This document shows positions 37,861-47,677 of a stretch of DNA of 64,000 nt, piece after piece (the first letter of the stretch is position 1; the number at the start of each line of letters is the position of its first letter). The notes under the pieces are model-generated. The model was given only the letters and a program-made list of their open reading frames with translations, made no database searches and was not told where the DNA came from. A program made the translations under genes and the position numbers. This DNA is from Planctomycetota bacterium (GTDB taxonomy: Bacteria; Planctomycetota; UBA1135; GCA-002686595): positions 1 to 64,000 of the forward strand of contig JADYYP010000025.1 in NCBI GenBank assembly GCA_020853575.1, written 5' to 3'.

Positions 37861-39207
37861 TCAGAAGGTCACTTTCACCGCGTTGGTGACGTTCGAGAGC
37901 TTCATGCACGGTCCGCTGGGATCGCGGTACCAGTACTGGAAGTAGCGCGTGTCGCCGCAGTTGATCAAGCCACCGGAAGGCGTTGGGATCAGCGGGAGCG
38001 AGACGTCGCCCACGGGATTCGAGAACATGATCGCGGTGCGCGTGAACGGTGACCTCATGCACAGTCGGCCATCGCCGAGTGCTGGAGCGTTGGCCAGGGG
38101 GTGAGAGCTCATCACCAGGATTCCCACGCCGTTCGGGAGAACGTCGGAAATGTCGAAGGAGACCGCCGCCGGACAGGCGGTCCCACCGCCGCTGACCGCG
38201 AGCCTGCCTCCCTGGCCGGTCGAGTTGACGCAACCGGCGACGATACCGAGCGGCACGTTGTTGCCGCACGGGCCCCAGATGGCCTCTCCGTCGCAGACGC
38301 AGTAGGTCTCGACGTCAATGCCCACCGACTCGCAGCCGTCGGGAATGCCGTTGGTGTTGGCGTCAGGCACCGTCGCAGTCACGACGTCGCAGTAGTCTGC
38401 GATGAGGTTGCCGTCGCAGTCTTCCGTGTGCATCGAGATGTAGACGGTGCTGTCGATCGTGTCCTCGGAGTGGTCGCCGATGATGAACGTGAACGCGTGG
38501 GCGGTGCTCGGGGCGATCAAGTTCGACACGAAGGTCATCACGGCCGAGTTCTGAGCGTTTCCCGGCAGACGCATGATCGCGGACTCGTGATCGGTCTCGG
38601 CGAAGGGTGCCATCGACGGGTGGTTGGTGTAGACGCTGTGCCCGTTCCAGGTCGCCAGGTTGGCGCCGTTGTGGAACAAGCCGAAGGCGTCGTTGTGCAT
38701 CTGCAGGCTCCACTCCTCCGTCGCGAACACGACCTCGAACACCAGCCTTCCGCTGAAGGACGCCGGAGCCACGAAGGCCAAGCTGAGCTCGGTCACGTCG
38801 TGCCAGTCGTACGGTGACGCCGGGCCTGGGATCGAGTCGAGCATGTTCTCCTGGCTGGTGTTGGCGGCCACCGCGTACGACGTCGTGGTGCCGAAACCAG
38901 AGTTGGCTCCCGAGGCGTAGTCGGCGACATCACCCGTGCTCAGCACGATGCCCTTGGGCGTGGTCATGCCGTAAGGCGTGCCCGAGCCGATGGTGTAGAT
39001 CCCGCTGGACTTCGCCGTGCCGGAGGTGTGGCTCGACAAGCCGGCGACGGGCGTCACGCACCCCAATCCGGACGAGTCGAACAGGGCGTCCGCGAGATTC
39101 GCGGCGCTGGTGTCCGGCGTGATGCTGATCTGTGCCGTCGCGGGTGCGGCGGCCACGAGAGCGAGGGCGAGTGTGGGAAGCACGATTCGAGCGTGTCGGG
39201 GTCTCAT
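37861..39207 (-). CDS. Exported Choice-of-anchor-L protein with Asp-rich calcium-type segment
   Basis: The 448-residue secreted protein has a signal peptide ending A-P-A-T-A-Q (about 1-26). Residues about 27-290 match the Choice-of-anchor-L domain (NLADALFDSSGLGC, P-K-G-I-V-L-S-T-G-D-V, VFEVVFATEEW, FGLFHNGANLATWNGHSVY). The linker then carries D-C-D-G-N and D-A-N-T-N-G-I-P-D-G-C repeats that resemble type 3 calcium-binding loops. The C-terminal ~145 residues begin Y-C-V-C-D-G and end FQYWYRDPSGPCMKLSN, related to the YCT...FTIC module of other genes here but without the terminal Cys. CGGAG lies 7-8 nt before the ATG. Function is unknown. Confidence 0.87.
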   Translation of the reverse strand: MRPRHARIVLPTLALALVAAAPATAQISITPDTSAANLADALFDSSGLGCVTPVAGLSSHTSGTAKSSGIYTIGSGTPYGMTTPKGIVLSTGDVADYASGANSGFGTTTSYAVAANTSQENMLDSIPGPASPYDWHDVTELSLAFVAPASFSGRLVFEVVFATEEWSLQMHNDAFGLFHNGANLATWNGHSVYTNHPSMAPFAETDHESAIMRLPGNAQNSAVMTFVSNLIAPSTAHAFTFIIGDHSEDTIDSTVYISMHTEDCDGNLIADYCDVVTATVPDANTNGIPDGCESVGIDVETYCVCDGEAIWGPCGNNVPLGIVAGCVNSTGQGGRLAVSGGGTACPAAVSFDISDVLPNGVGILVMSSHPLANAPALGDGRLCMRSPFTRTAIMFSNPVGDVSLPLIPTPSGGLINCGDTRYFQYWYRDPSGPCMKLSNVTNAVKVTF

Positions 39208-39390
39208 GACTTGTCTCCGGGTTCCTTGGGTCGGAGAGCGCTTGCGTCTGCGACCGCAGCCCTGGAGACCAATCGCGCGAATTTCTCGGCAACTCCGAGC
39301 GCCGGGCTTTCGGTGCACCGCCTGGCCGGCAGAGCCTCGCAACGCGCGAGCGTGCCATCCAAGCGCGGCGACCGACGCGCTGGAAACGAG

Positions 39391-39429
39391 CGCGGGCGAG
39401 CGGGTCCCGTGAGGACCGGCTCGCCCGCG
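39391..39429 (-). terminator. Terminator after the second pseudo-gluzincin gene
   Basis: A long stem pairs CGCGGGCGAGC (39391-39401) with GCTCGCCCGCG (39419-39429), continuing after a G-G mismatch as GGTCC/GGACC around a 5-nt loop. It lies 17 nt past the stop at 39446. Confidence 0.75.
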
Positions 39430-39445
39430 TCGAGGTCGAGCGGCG

Positions 39446-41014
39446 CTACTTCTTCTTGGTGTCGCCGGTGTCCTGGCCGGTCTCGGCGAAGTCCTTCCAG
39501 CGCTTGTCGATCTCCTTGTAGGCGTCGACGCCCTGGAGCTCGTAGATCTCCTCGGTCTTGGCGCGCAGATCGTTGAGGAAGGTGTTCTTGGTGCGCGAGA
39601 GGTTGCAGCACTGGCGCAGGAAGAGCTGGCCCTGCAGGCCGTTCTTCTTGGCGATCCAATCGAAGAACGACCAGGCCTTGGCCAGATCGCCATCGCCCAT
39701 CTCGAACAGCGAGCGCGTGAACAGCTTGTCGAGCGTCGAGCCCGCCTGCAGCGCGATCGTGTTGTACCAGTCGCGCAATCCGATCTGCGCCGTCTTCTCA
39801 CCGGACTTCTTGGCCTGGTGCACGTACTTGCCGGGCTCCGCCCAGGCCTTGCAGTTGGCCGAGTTGCGCCCCAGCCACTCCAACGAGATCCACAGGCCAC
39901 AGGCTTCCTCGAGCCAGTCCTGCTCCATGCCCATGCGACGCTTGTCGAAGTGGATGTTGGCCAACACGTGCCCGAGGTTGTGGGTGACGATGCCCTCGAG
40001 GTCGTTGCCCTCGCCGATGCGCCAGTAGTAGGCGTACTCCGGCGCCATGCCGCGCTGGATGCCGTGCCCTTCGGAGAGCAGCGACTCCTCCTTGTGCTCG
40101 GGCTGGAAGCCCATCTTGTAGAACTTCGTCATGTACGCCTCGGACTTCGGGATGTCGTCGTAGGCGAAGAACCACTCGATGAAGGTGTGGTCCTGGATGA
40201 AGTCCTCGAAGGTCTCGTCCAGGTACGGGTCGACGAACTCGACGCGCCAACCGTCGATCACTTCCTCGGCCAGCTCGAGCAGTTGCTTCACGCGCAGCTC
40301 GTCGATGCCGTCGCGATAGATGATGCGGCAGTGCATGCTCTCCTGCACCGCGTACTTGTCGGTGCCGCCGCTGACCTCTTGGGCGACGCGCGTCAGGTCC
40401 TCCGGCACGCTGCCGGTCTTGACCGAGTTGCGCGCGGTCTCCAAGCGTGACGCGGTGGCCTCGGTGGCGAGCTTGCGCTCCTTGGCGAGCTCCTTCTCGA
40501 GCTTGAGCGCCGCGCCGGGGTAGCACATCGACTCCAGCCAGCTCTTGAGGCGCTCGCCGCGGAGCAGCACGCGTTGGTGCGCCACCATCCACGCCGGGCT
40601 GCCCTTGGCTTGCGCATTGCGCGCCGCGACGTGGTCTTCGTAGTCGCGGCGACGGTCGGAGTAGTCCTGGGCGAGGCTCATCAAGGTGCCGTCCTTGCTG
40701 AGCAGGATCGTGCCCGCGATCTGGTCGTTGGCGATCGAAACGGTGTCCTTGACGCCATCGAGCTCGCCGGCCTTGTTGAACTTGTAGGGCACCTTCAGCG
40801 GGTCGTCGGAGTTGGCGACGATCACCACCGTCGTGTTGTCCTTGCTGCGCGCCTCGTACTTCTCGCCGACGAGCATCAGCTCGCCGCCGCGCAGCACGGC
40901 GTTGTCCTTGTGCTTGGTGGCGGTTTTCGGGTCCTTGAAGCGGATCGCGATGATGTCCGCCGGGGCCAGGGTCGAGAGCGTGCACAGGGCGAAGAGGGCG
41001 AGGAGGAGTCTCAT
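39446..41014 (-). CDS. Exported gluzincin-like protein lacking the catalytic Glu (HNLGH)
   Basis: The 522-residue protein has a signal peptide (about 1-20) and a Lys/Asp-rich N-terminal half. The central T-H-N-L-G-H-V-L (His near 345 and 349) and the later D-W-L-E-E-A-C-G (Glu near 369-370) have the layout of gluzincin metalloproteases, with Asn replacing the catalytic Glu of HExxH. The C-terminal part is helical, with CC and KKK at the end. I infer a zinc-binding pseudoprotease. It is divergent from pstS; a shared control is possible but not shown. The same substitution pattern occurs in the protein at 14826-16199, which otherwise has little visible similarity. Confidence 0.78.
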   Translation of the reverse strand: MRLLLALFALCTLSTLAPADIIAIRFKDPKTATKHKDNAVLRGGELMLVGEKYEARSKDNTTVVIVANSDDPLKVPYKFNKAGELDGVKDTVSIANDQIAGTILLSKDGTLMSLAQDYSDRRRDYEDHVAARNAQAKGSPAWMVAHQRVLLRGERLKSWLESMCYPGAALKLEKELAKERKLATEATASRLETARNSVKTGSVPEDLTRVAQEVSGGTDKYAVQESMHCRIIYRDGIDELRVKQLLELAEEVIDGWRVEFVDPYLDETFEDFIQDHTFIEWFFAYDDIPKSEAYMTKFYKMGFQPEHKEESLLSEGHGIQRGMAPEYAYYWRIGEGNDLEGIVTHNLGHVLANIHFDKRRMGMEQDWLEEACGLWISLEWLGRNSANCKAWAEPGKYVHQAKKSGEKTAQIGLRDWYNTIALQAGSTLDKLFTRSLFEMGDGDLAKAWSFFDWIAKKNGLQGQLFLRQCCNLSRTKNTFLNDLRAKTEEIYELQGVDAYKEIDKRWKDFAETGQDTGDTKKK

Positions 41015-41160
41015 TGGGGTGGGCCCGCAGCGTCGATGGGGCCACCAGAATCCTAGCGAGCGCTCCAGCTCGCTCCTGGGCCTTTGTCCGCGTCTTTAGC
41101 GTTTCTTGACCGAGCGGCGCGACGCTTCCGGGCAACAACCACGGACCTGGAGAACGCGCA
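41015..41160. promoter_or_regulatory. Divergent promoter region upstream of pstS
   Basis: The 146-bp gap holds a hairpin, AGCGAGC (41055-41061) with GCTCGCT (41068-41074), and a T-rich stretch with two cTTTnnC-like elements at about 41081-41105. No Pho box of the known E. coli type is visible, and the -10 positions are uncertain. GGAG lies upstream of the pstS ATG. Confidence 0.35.
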
Positions 41161-42171
41161 ATGAATCGAAAGCTGTTCGCGAACCTGTGCGCCACCGCGC
41201 TGCTCGCTGCGAGCGCCCTGGCTCAAACCGTCAAGCTCGACCCCAAGCTGCCCGAGTACAAGCCGGTCGAGGGCGTGTCGGGCGCGGTCAAGAGCGTCGG
41301 CTCGGACACGATGAACAACCTGATGACGCTGTGGGCCGAGGGCTTCCGCTCGATGTACCCCAACGTCGCGATCGAGGTCGAGGGCAAGGGCTCGTCGACG
41401 GCACCGCCGGCCCTGATCGCCGGCACCGCCAGCTTCGGCCCGATGTCGCGGCCGATGAAGGACAAGGAGCTGGCCGACTTCGAGAAGGCCTTCGGCTACA
41501 AGCCGCTCGCCCTGCCGACCTCGATCGACATGCTCGCGGTCTACGTCCACAAGGACAACCCGATCAAGTCCCTGACGATGCAGCAGGTCGACGCGATCTT
41601 CTCGAAGACACGCAACGGCGGTCAGCAGAACGAGATCGCGAAGTGGGGCGAGCTGGGTCTCACCGGCGAGTGGGCCGACAAGCCGATCAGCCTCTACGGC
41701 CGCAACAGTGCCTCCGGCACCTACGGCTACTTCAAGGAGCACGCGCTGTTCAAGGGCGACTTCAAGGACTCGGTCAAGGAGCAACCCGGGAGCTCGTCGG
41801 TGGTGCAGGGCGTGGCCTCGGACAAGTTCGCGATCGGCTACAGCGGCATCGGCTACATCACGGCCGACGTGCGCGCTGTTCCGCTGGCGCTCGACGCCAA
41901 GAGCGCGCCGGTCGAGGCCAAGCCCGAGAACGCCTACACCGGCACTTATCCGATGGCGCGCTTCCTGTACGCCTACGTCAACTACAAGCCGGGCACGCAG
42001 CTCGACCCGCTGCGGCGCGAGTTCATCCGCTACGTGTTCAGCCGCCAGGGCCAGGCCGATGTGGTCAAGGACGGCTACTTCCCGGTGACCGCGCCGATCG
42101 CGCTCAAGGCGCTGCAATCGGTCGGACTCGACGTCGCCGCGGTCCCCGCGGGCTCACCCAAGAATCCCTGA
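41161..42171 (+). CDS. pstS: Phosphate ABC transporter substrate-binding protein
   Basis: The 336-residue periplasmic protein has a signal peptide (1-21, ending S-A-L-A-Q) and captures phosphate for the Pst ABC transporter. Family features include VKSVGSDTMNNLMTLWAEGF at the N-lobe, the phosphate-contacting K-G-S-S-T-A-P-P-A-L region, RNSASGTYGYF, and the late FSRQGQADVVKDGYFPV. The first gene of a pstSCAB operon, it lies 90 nt before pstC. Its position and lack of a lipobox indicate a soluble periplasmic protein. Confidence 0.96.
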   Translation: MNRKLFANLCATALLAASALAQTVKLDPKLPEYKPVEGVSGAVKSVGSDTMNNLMTLWAEGFRSMYPNVAIEVEGKGSSTAPPALIAGTASFGPMSRPMKDKELADFEKAFGYKPLALPTSIDMLAVYVHKDNPIKSLTMQQVDAIFSKTRNGGQQNEIAKWGELGLTGEWADKPISLYGRNSASGTYGYFKEHALFKGDFKDSVKEQPGSSSVVQGVASDKFAIGYSGIGYITADVRAVPLALDAKSAPVEAKPENAYTGTYPMARFLYAYVNYKPGTQLDPLRREFIRYVFSRQGQADVVKDGYFPVTAPIALKALQSVGLDVAAVPAGSPKNP

Positions 42172-42261
42172 ACGCGTGCTCGCGACGAGCGCACCCGCAG
42201 TCACAGCGCGCGGAGGCCGGCGTCTGCCGTCGGTCTCCGCTCGCTGCATCGAGGGGCGAGC

Positions 42262-44862
42262 GTGAATCCCGACCCGAATTCACCGCGCACCAAGCGCGCG
42301 CGCAAGACGCGCACGACTCGCCCGAGCGTGAAGCGCGTCGAAACCCTGGCGCGCCTGGTGGTCACGCTCGGCGGCGGCGCGACGATCCTCGCCGTCGCCA
42401 CCATCTGCCTGTTCTTGGTGTGGGTGGTCGTGCCGATGTTCCGCGGCGCGGAGCTCGCAGCCTCCGGTGAGGTGCACGAGCACGCGCTCTCCGCCGCGCG
42501 ACCGGTGCACACCGGTGTCGACGAGTACCGCCAATTGTCGTGGACGGTGTTCTCCGATGGCGCTCTCGAGGTGCACGCGCTCGCGCACGGCCAGCTACTC
42601 GAGCGCTCGCTGCTCTTCGACGGCGTTGCTCCGACTTGCAGCGCCTACAACGTCGAGGACGGGAGCTTGGCCTTCGGTTTCGCCGACGGACGCGCGCTGT
42701 TGGGCCGAGTCGTGTTCGCCACGGCGTTCGCCGGCGAATCCGAGGTCACCCCCGAGTTGCGCCAGCTCTCGAGCGGCGAGTCGCGCGTGGATGGCGCTGG
42801 GCTCGTCGAGCGCACGCCCGAGGGCCAGCTGCGCCGCACGCAGCTCGAGCTGCAGTTCGACGCGCCGCTCGAGCTCGGAACGCCATTGGTCGCGATCGAC
42901 GCGACGAGCCTGACCAACGGCGTGGCCGTGTGCGCGCTGACTTCCGAAGGTCAGTTGACGCTCAACGCCGGACGCAAGACGACGAATTTGCTCACGGGCG
43001 AGGAGACGTTGCAGCTCACGCGTTGCGTGCTGCCCTACCGGCCCGCGCCCAGCGGCGCTGCGCCACTCGCGGTCAAGCTCACGGCCGGCGGCGACAACGT
43101 GCTCGCGATCTGGCGTGACGGGCGCTGCGTACGCTACGACGCCCGCGATTTCGAGGCGCCGACCGAGGCCGAGGTCCTTGATTTGGTGCCCGAGCAGGAC
43201 GCAACGGTCACGGCGCTCGACTTCGTCATCGGCAAGCGCACGCTGATCGTCGGCGACTCGTTGGGCCGCGTGCGCGGGTGGTTCCGCATCAAGCCCGACG
43301 CCGCGGAGACGCGCGACGGCGCGCGCACCGTGTGCGGACACGAATTCGCGCTGGAAGCGAGCCCGGTGAGCGCGCTCGCGCCCTCGGCAGCCTCGCGCAC
43401 GTTCGCCATCGGCTACGGCAACGGTCGAGCGCACTTGGTGTACATGACCACCGAGCGCGTGTTGGGCACGACGAGCACCGCCGACGGCAGCGCGCTCGCG
43501 ACCTTGGCTCTCGCGCCTCGCGAGAACGCGCTCGTGGCGCGCACCGCGGACGCGCTGATGCGTTGGGACGTGGAGTGCGAGCACCCAGAGGTCAGTCTCG
43601 CGGGCTTGTTCGCGCCGGTGTGGTACGAGAACTACCCGCGCGCGGAGCACGTCTGGCAATCGTCGAGCGGCACCGACGACTTCGAGCCCAAGCTGGGGCT
43701 GATTCCGCTGGTCTTCGGCACGCTCAAGGCGACGCTCTACTCGATGCTGTTCGGCGTGCCGCTGGCGCTCTTGGCGGCCATCTTCTCGAGTGAGTTCCTC
43801 GACAAGCGCCTGCGCGTGGGGGTCAAGTCGACGATCGAGGTGATGGCGAGCTTGCCGAGCGTGGTGCTCGGCTTCTTGTCGGCGATCGTGATCGCGCCGG
43901 TGGTCCAGGGGCTCCTGATCGAGACCTTGACGGCGCTGTACATGCTGCCCGTTGCGCTGCTGTGCGGGGCCTACGCGTGGCAGCTCTTGCCTCAGCGCTG
44001 GTCGGTGCGCGCGCAGGGCTGGCCACGCTTCGTCGGGATCGCGCTGATGTTGCCTGTGGGCATCGCCGCCGCGCTGCTGCTGGGCCCGCCGGTCGAGCGC
44101 TTGCTGTTCGCCGGCGACATCGAAGCCTGGCTGCACGGCAGCCACGGCTCGGCCCTCGGCGGCTGGGTGTTCTTCCTGATTCCGCTCGGCGCGGCGTCGA
44201 TGGCGCTGCTCTCGGGGCGCTTCGTCGCGCCGTACTTCCGCCGCATCTCGCGCTCTTGGTCGCGAGCGAGCTGCGCGCGCCTCGACCTCGCGCGTTTCGC
44301 GCTCAGCGTCGTGGGCACGCTGGCGCTCGCTCTCGCGGCGGGATTCGCGCTCGACTCCGCGGGCATCGATCCGCGTGGAGGAATCGTCGACACCTACGTG
44401 CAGCGCAACGCGCTCGTCGTGGGGTTCATCATGGGCTTCGCGATCATCCCGATCATCTACACGCTGGCCGAGGACGCGCTCACCAGCGTGCCCGAGCACC
44501 TGCGGCTGGCATCGCTGGGCGCGGGGGCCACGCCCTGGCAGACGGCGGTGCGCGTGATCGTGCCCACGGCCGCGAGCGGCTTGTTCTCGGCGATCATGGT
44601 CGGGCTGGGCCGCGCGGTGGGCGAGACCATGATCGTGCTGATGGCCGCGGGCAATACGCCGCTGCTCGAGTGGAACGCGTTCTCGGGCTTTCGCACGCTC
44701 TCGGCCAACATCGCGGTCGAGTTGCCCGAGGCGGTCGAGGGCTCGACGCACTACCGCACGCTGTTCCTCGCGGCGCTGACGCTGTTCGTGATGACGTTCG
44801 TCGTCAACACCGCGGCGGAGATCGTGCGCCAACGCTTCAGGAAGCGAGCGTTCCAGCTGTGA
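42262..44862 (+). CDS. pstC: Phosphate ABC transporter permease PstC, long form with N-terminal extracytoplasmic domain
   Basis: The 866-residue membrane subunit has one N-terminal transmembrane helix (about 33-57), then a region of about 400 residues with beta-strand-rich WD-like repeats, and the membrane-spanning permease domain from about 480 (LIPLVFGTLKATLYSMLFG). The EAA loop is E-D-A-L-T-S-V-P-E-H-L-R-L-A-S-L-G-A, followed by GRAVGETMIVLMAAG. Pseudomonas-type long PstC proteins also have N-terminal extensions. The start is GTG at 42262 with GAGGGG upstream; its stop overlaps the pstA start by 4 nt (GTGA). Confidence 0.93.
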   Translation: MNPDPNSPRTKRARKTRTTRPSVKRVETLARLVVTLGGGATILAVATICLFLVWVVVPMFRGAELAASGEVHEHALSAARPVHTGVDEYRQLSWTVFSDGALEVHALAHGQLLERSLLFDGVAPTCSAYNVEDGSLAFGFADGRALLGRVVFATAFAGESEVTPELRQLSSGESRVDGAGLVERTPEGQLRRTQLELQFDAPLELGTPLVAIDATSLTNGVAVCALTSEGQLTLNAGRKTTNLLTGEETLQLTRCVLPYRPAPSGAAPLAVKLTAGGDNVLAIWRDGRCVRYDARDFEAPTEAEVLDLVPEQDATVTALDFVIGKRTLIVGDSLGRVRGWFRIKPDAAETRDGARTVCGHEFALEASPVSALAPSAASRTFAIGYGNGRAHLVYMTTERVLGTTSTADGSALATLALAPRENALVARTADALMRWDVECEHPEVSLAGLFAPVWYENYPRAEHVWQSSSGTDDFEPKLGLIPLVFGTLKATLYSMLFGVPLALLAAIFSSEFLDKRLRVGVKSTIEVMASLPSVVLGFLSAIVIAPVVQGLLIETLTALYMLPVALLCGAYAWQLLPQRWSVRAQGWPRFVGIALMLPVGIAAALLLGPPVERLLFAGDIEAWLHGSHGSALGGWVFFLIPLGAASMALLSGRFVAPYFRRISRSWSRASCARLDLARFALSVVGTLALALAAGFALDSAGIDPRGGIVDTYVQRNALVVGFIMGFAIIPIIYTLAEDALTSVPEHLRLASLGAGATPWQTAVRVIVPTAASGLFSAIMVGLGRAVGETMIVLMAAGNTPLLEWNAFSGFRTLSANIAVELPEAVEGSTHYRTLFLAALTLFVMTFVVNTAAEIVRQRFRKRAFQL

Positions 44863-46616
44863 GCCCGACCACGACCACGGAAGCGAGCGCCGAGCGCAAG
44901 CTCGCGCGCCGTCGCGGCGCCGGCCAGCGAAGGACCTCGCTGTTCGCGCACGGTGAGCCGCTGGTCTGGCTGACCGGCGGAGCGCTGGCGCTCGCGGTGG
45001 TGATGATCCTCGGGCTGCTGTTGCTCGTCTTGCGCCAGGGTCTGCCCACGTTCTGGCCCTCCGAGGTCGTGCAGGTCTCGACCGTCGCGGGTGGCGTGCA
45101 TGCGGGCGAGGTCGCGGACGTCGACGTGTATCGGCCCGAGGCACACGTGCTCGACGCGCTTCCCGAAGCGGTGGCGGCGCGCGCACGCGCGTCGTTGGCC
45201 GAGCGCGACGGCCTGTCCGAGCGTCGCATGTTGCGCACGGGCAACTACGAGCTGACGGGCACGCACTACACCTGGGTCAGCGACTTCGAGCTCGCCGAGG
45301 AAACGCGTCCGGAGTGGATCTTGGTCGTCGAGCGCCTCGAGAACGGGCGCTTCTACGGGACCCCGCGCTCGATCGCGGTCCAAGGCACGACGACCGAGGG
45401 TGACGCGCAGCTGGTGTGGGACCAATTCGAGCGCCACCACGACGCCGCGCGCGAGCGCTGGCAGGTCAAGCGCGAGCTCGAAACCGTCGAGATCGGCGAG
45501 GTCAACCGGCTCATCGAGGCCGCGCGGCTCGAGCTGCGCGAGGTCGAGCTGGCGCACGGCGTCGACTCCGAGCCGTGGCGCGCGGCCCAGCGCGAGCTCG
45601 AGCAACGGACGCACTCCGCCGAAGCCGAGTTCCAACGCTTGCGCCGGGAAATCGATGCGCTGACCGAGGCCGGTCGCGGTTCGACGCTGACGCTGGTGTC
45701 GGCCGATGGCGCTTCCACGACGCTCGCGCTCGAAGAAATCGTGCGCGCCTATCCGGCGAATCGTCTGTCGACCGCGGAGCGCATCGGCGTGTACCTGTCG
45801 CGCCTGGCGGAGTTCCTGTTCGACGAGCCGCGCGAGGCGAACAGCGAGGGCGGCGTGTTCCCCGCGATGTTCGGCACGGTGCTGATGACCTTGATCATGG
45901 CCGTGCTGGTGGTGCCCTTCGGCGTGCTGGCCGCGCTCTACCTGCGCGAGTACGCCAAGCCCGGCGCGGTGGTCAGCGCCGTGCGCATCGCGATCAACAA
46001 CTTGGCGGGGGTGCCGAGCATCGTGTTCGGCGTCTTCGGACTGGGCTTCTTCTGCTACATCGTCGGCGCCAACGTCGACGAGTTGCTGTTCTCCGCGAAG
46101 TTGCCCACGCCGACCTACGGCAAGGGCGGGCTGATGTGGGCCTCGCTGACCTTGGCGCTGCTCACGCTGCCGGTCGTGATCGTGCCCACGGAGGAGGCGC
46201 TCTCGGCCGTGCCGCGCTCGATGCGCGAAGGCTCGTTCGCTTGCGGGGCGACCAAGTGGCAGACCATCTGGCGCATCGTCCTGCCTCGCGCCCTGCCCGG
46301 CATCATGACCGGCATGATCCTGGCGCTGGCGCGCGGCGCCGGCGAGGTGGCGCCGTTGATGTTGGTCGGCGCGGTCAAGCTCGCGCCCGAGTTGCCGCTG
46401 GACACGCACTGGCCGTTCCTGCACCCCGAGCGCAGTTTCATGCACTTGGGCTTCCACATCTACGACCTCGGGTTCCAGAGCCAGAACAGCGAGGCCGCCA
46501 AGCCGATGGTGTACACCACGACACTGCTCCTGATCGGCATCGTCGTGGCGCTCAACGTCCTCGCGATCTGGATCCGCGCACGCTTGCGCCGACGATTCCA
46601 AGGGAGCCAACTATGA
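44859..46616 (+). CDS. pstA: Phosphate ABC transporter permease PstA, long form
   Basis: The 585-residue subunit begins with a Lys/Arg-rich cytosolic stretch and a transmembrane helix at about 37-60. A periplasmic region (about 65-340) includes a Glu/Arg-rich helical segment near 180-270. Five or six permease helices follow from about 345. The EAA loop is [19 protein letters not shown], followed by [17 protein letters not shown]. It starts with GTG at 44859, overlapping pstC, and its stop overlaps the pstB ATG, so the operon is translationally coupled. Confidence 0.94.
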   Translation: MSPTTTTEASAERKLARRRGAGQRRTSLFAHGEPLVWLTGGALALAVVMILGLLLLVLRQGLPTFWPSEVVQVSTVAGGVHAGEVADVDVYRPEAHVLDALPEAVAARARASLAERDGLSERRMLRTGNYELTGTHYTWVSDFELAEETRPEWILVVERLENGRFYGTPRSIAVQGTTTEGDAQLVWDQFERHHDAARERWQVKRELETVEIGEVNRLIEAARLELREVELAHGVDSEPWRAAQRELEQRTHSAEAEFQRLRREIDALTEAGRGSTLTLVSADGASTTLALEEIVRAYPANRLSTAERIGVYLSRLAEFLFDEPREANSEGGVFPAMFGTVLMTLIMAVLVVPFGVLAALYLREYAKPGAVVSAVRIAINNLAGVPSIVFGVFGLGFFCYIVGANVDELLFSAKLPTPTYGKGGLMWASLTLALLTLPVVIVPTEEALSAVPRSMREGSFACGATKWQTIWRIVLPRALPGIMTGMILALARGAGEVAPLMLVGAVKLAPELPLDTHWPFLHPERSFMHLGFHIYDLGFQSQNSEAAKPMVYTTTLLLIGIVVALNVLAIWIRARLRRRFQGSQL

Positions 46617-47542
46617 TCGCCCAGTCGCGTGCGCTCGCGCTCGAGCGCGCCACCCTCGCCCCCGGACATTCCGAGCCCCACGCACGCGTGCCCATGACGA
46701 CCGCGAACCCGCTGTCTGGCCGCGTCTTCGAAGCGATCGGCCGCAACCAACCGTTCACGCCCGAGACGCACGCGGCGCTGGCGAGCGAGGAGCTCGTGCT
46801 CGAGATCGAGCGCTTCGATCTGTGGTACGGCAAGTCGCGCGCGCTGCACGCGATCTCGATGGCGGTCCCGCGCGGCAAGGTGACGGCGATGATCGGACCC
46901 TCGGGTTGCGGCAAGTCGACCCTGCTGCGCTCGGTCAACCGCATGAACGACCTGATCGACAGCGTGCGCATCGCGGGCGAGATGCGGCTCAACGGCGACC
47001 CGATCTACGCGCCGGGCCAAGACGTGATCGAGCTGCGCAAGCGCATCGGCATGGTGTTCCAGAAGCCCAATCCGTTCCCGATGAGCATCTTCGAGAACGT
47101 GATCTACCCGCTGCGCATCGACGGCGAGCGCGACAAGCACGTGCTGGCCGGAGTGTGCGAGTCCAGCCTGCGCGGCGCGGGGCTGTGGGACGAGGTCAAG
47201 GACCGCTTGAACGACAGCGCGTTGCGGCTTTCCGGAGGTCAGCAGCAGCGCTTGTGCATCGCGCGCGCGATCTCGGCCGAGCCCGAGGTGTTGCTGCTCG
47301 ACGAGCCCTGCTCGGCGCTCGATCCGATCGCCACCGGCCGCATCGAGGACCTGATCGAGGAGCTCAAGGGCAACTACTCGATCTTGATGGTCACGCACAA
47401 CATGCAGCAGGCGGCGCGCACCAGCGACTACACGGCGTTCATGTACCTGGGGCGCCTGGTCGAGTACGGGCCGACCGACGACATTTTCCTGCAGCCGCAC
47501 CTGAAAGAGACCGAGGACTACATCTCGGGCCGCTTCGGCTAG
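46613..47542 (+). CDS. pstB: Phosphate ABC transporter ATP-binding protein
   Basis: The 309-residue ATPase powers phosphate uptake. The N-terminal ~60 residues precede the ABC domain. Walker A is [11 protein letters not shown]-loop F-Q-K-P-N-P-F-P, signature LSGGQQQRL, Walker [13 protein letters not shown], and switch His in [20 protein letters not shown]. The PstB hallmark residues ([16 protein letters not shown]) are present. The ATG at 46613 has GGGAG 7 nt upstream and overlaps the pstA stop. An internal ATG at 46694 is less likely. No phoU follows in the window. Confidence 0.96.
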   Translation: MIAQSRALALERATLAPGHSEPHARVPMTTANPLSGRVFEAIGRNQPFTPETHAALASEELVLEIERFDLWYGKSRALHAISMAVPRGKVTAMIGPSGCGKSTLLRSVNRMNDLIDSVRIAGEMRLNGDPIYAPGQDVIELRKRIGMVFQKPNPFPMSIFENVIYPLRIDGERDKHVLAGVCESSLRGAGLWDEVKDRLNDSALRLSGGQQQRLCIARAISAEPEVLLLDEPCSALDPIATGRIEDLIEELKGNYSILMVTHNMQQAARTSDYTAFMYLGRLVEYGPTDDIFLQPHLKETEDYISGRFG

Positions 47543-47546
47543 CCGC

Positions 47547-47561
47547 GCGGGCGTTGCCCGC
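47547..47561 (+). terminator. Short hairpin after pstB
   Basis: GCGGGC-GTT-GCCCGC lies 5 nt past the stop. It is short but well placed. Confidence 0.45.
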
Positions 47562-47582
47562 TCGCTGGCCAGCTCGCTGGCC
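47560..47582. repeat. Two direct copies of GCTCGCTGGCC
   Basis: Identical 11-bp copies at 47560-47570 and 47572-47582, separated by one base (period 12). They follow the pstB hairpin; the role is unknown. Confidence 0.7.
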
Positions 47583-47677
47583 CGCGCCGGCGCGTGGGGG
47601 CCGTGGTATCGTTGGACGCGGCCGTGCGAGCAGGAATCGCGCGGCACCGTCGTCTCTAGCTCTCCTCAGGAGTCGCC

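Noticed and set aside
37861..39207. Dockerin (cellulosome) domain from the D-x-N-x-N-G repeats
   Set aside because: The Asp-rich loops occur singly and fit type 3 calcium loops; the paired 22-residue F-hand pattern and second repeat of a dockerin are not clear.
41075..41110. Possible Pho box upstream of pstS
   Set aside because: Two loosely similar CTTTnnC elements exist, but they do not match known Pho-box spacing or sequence.
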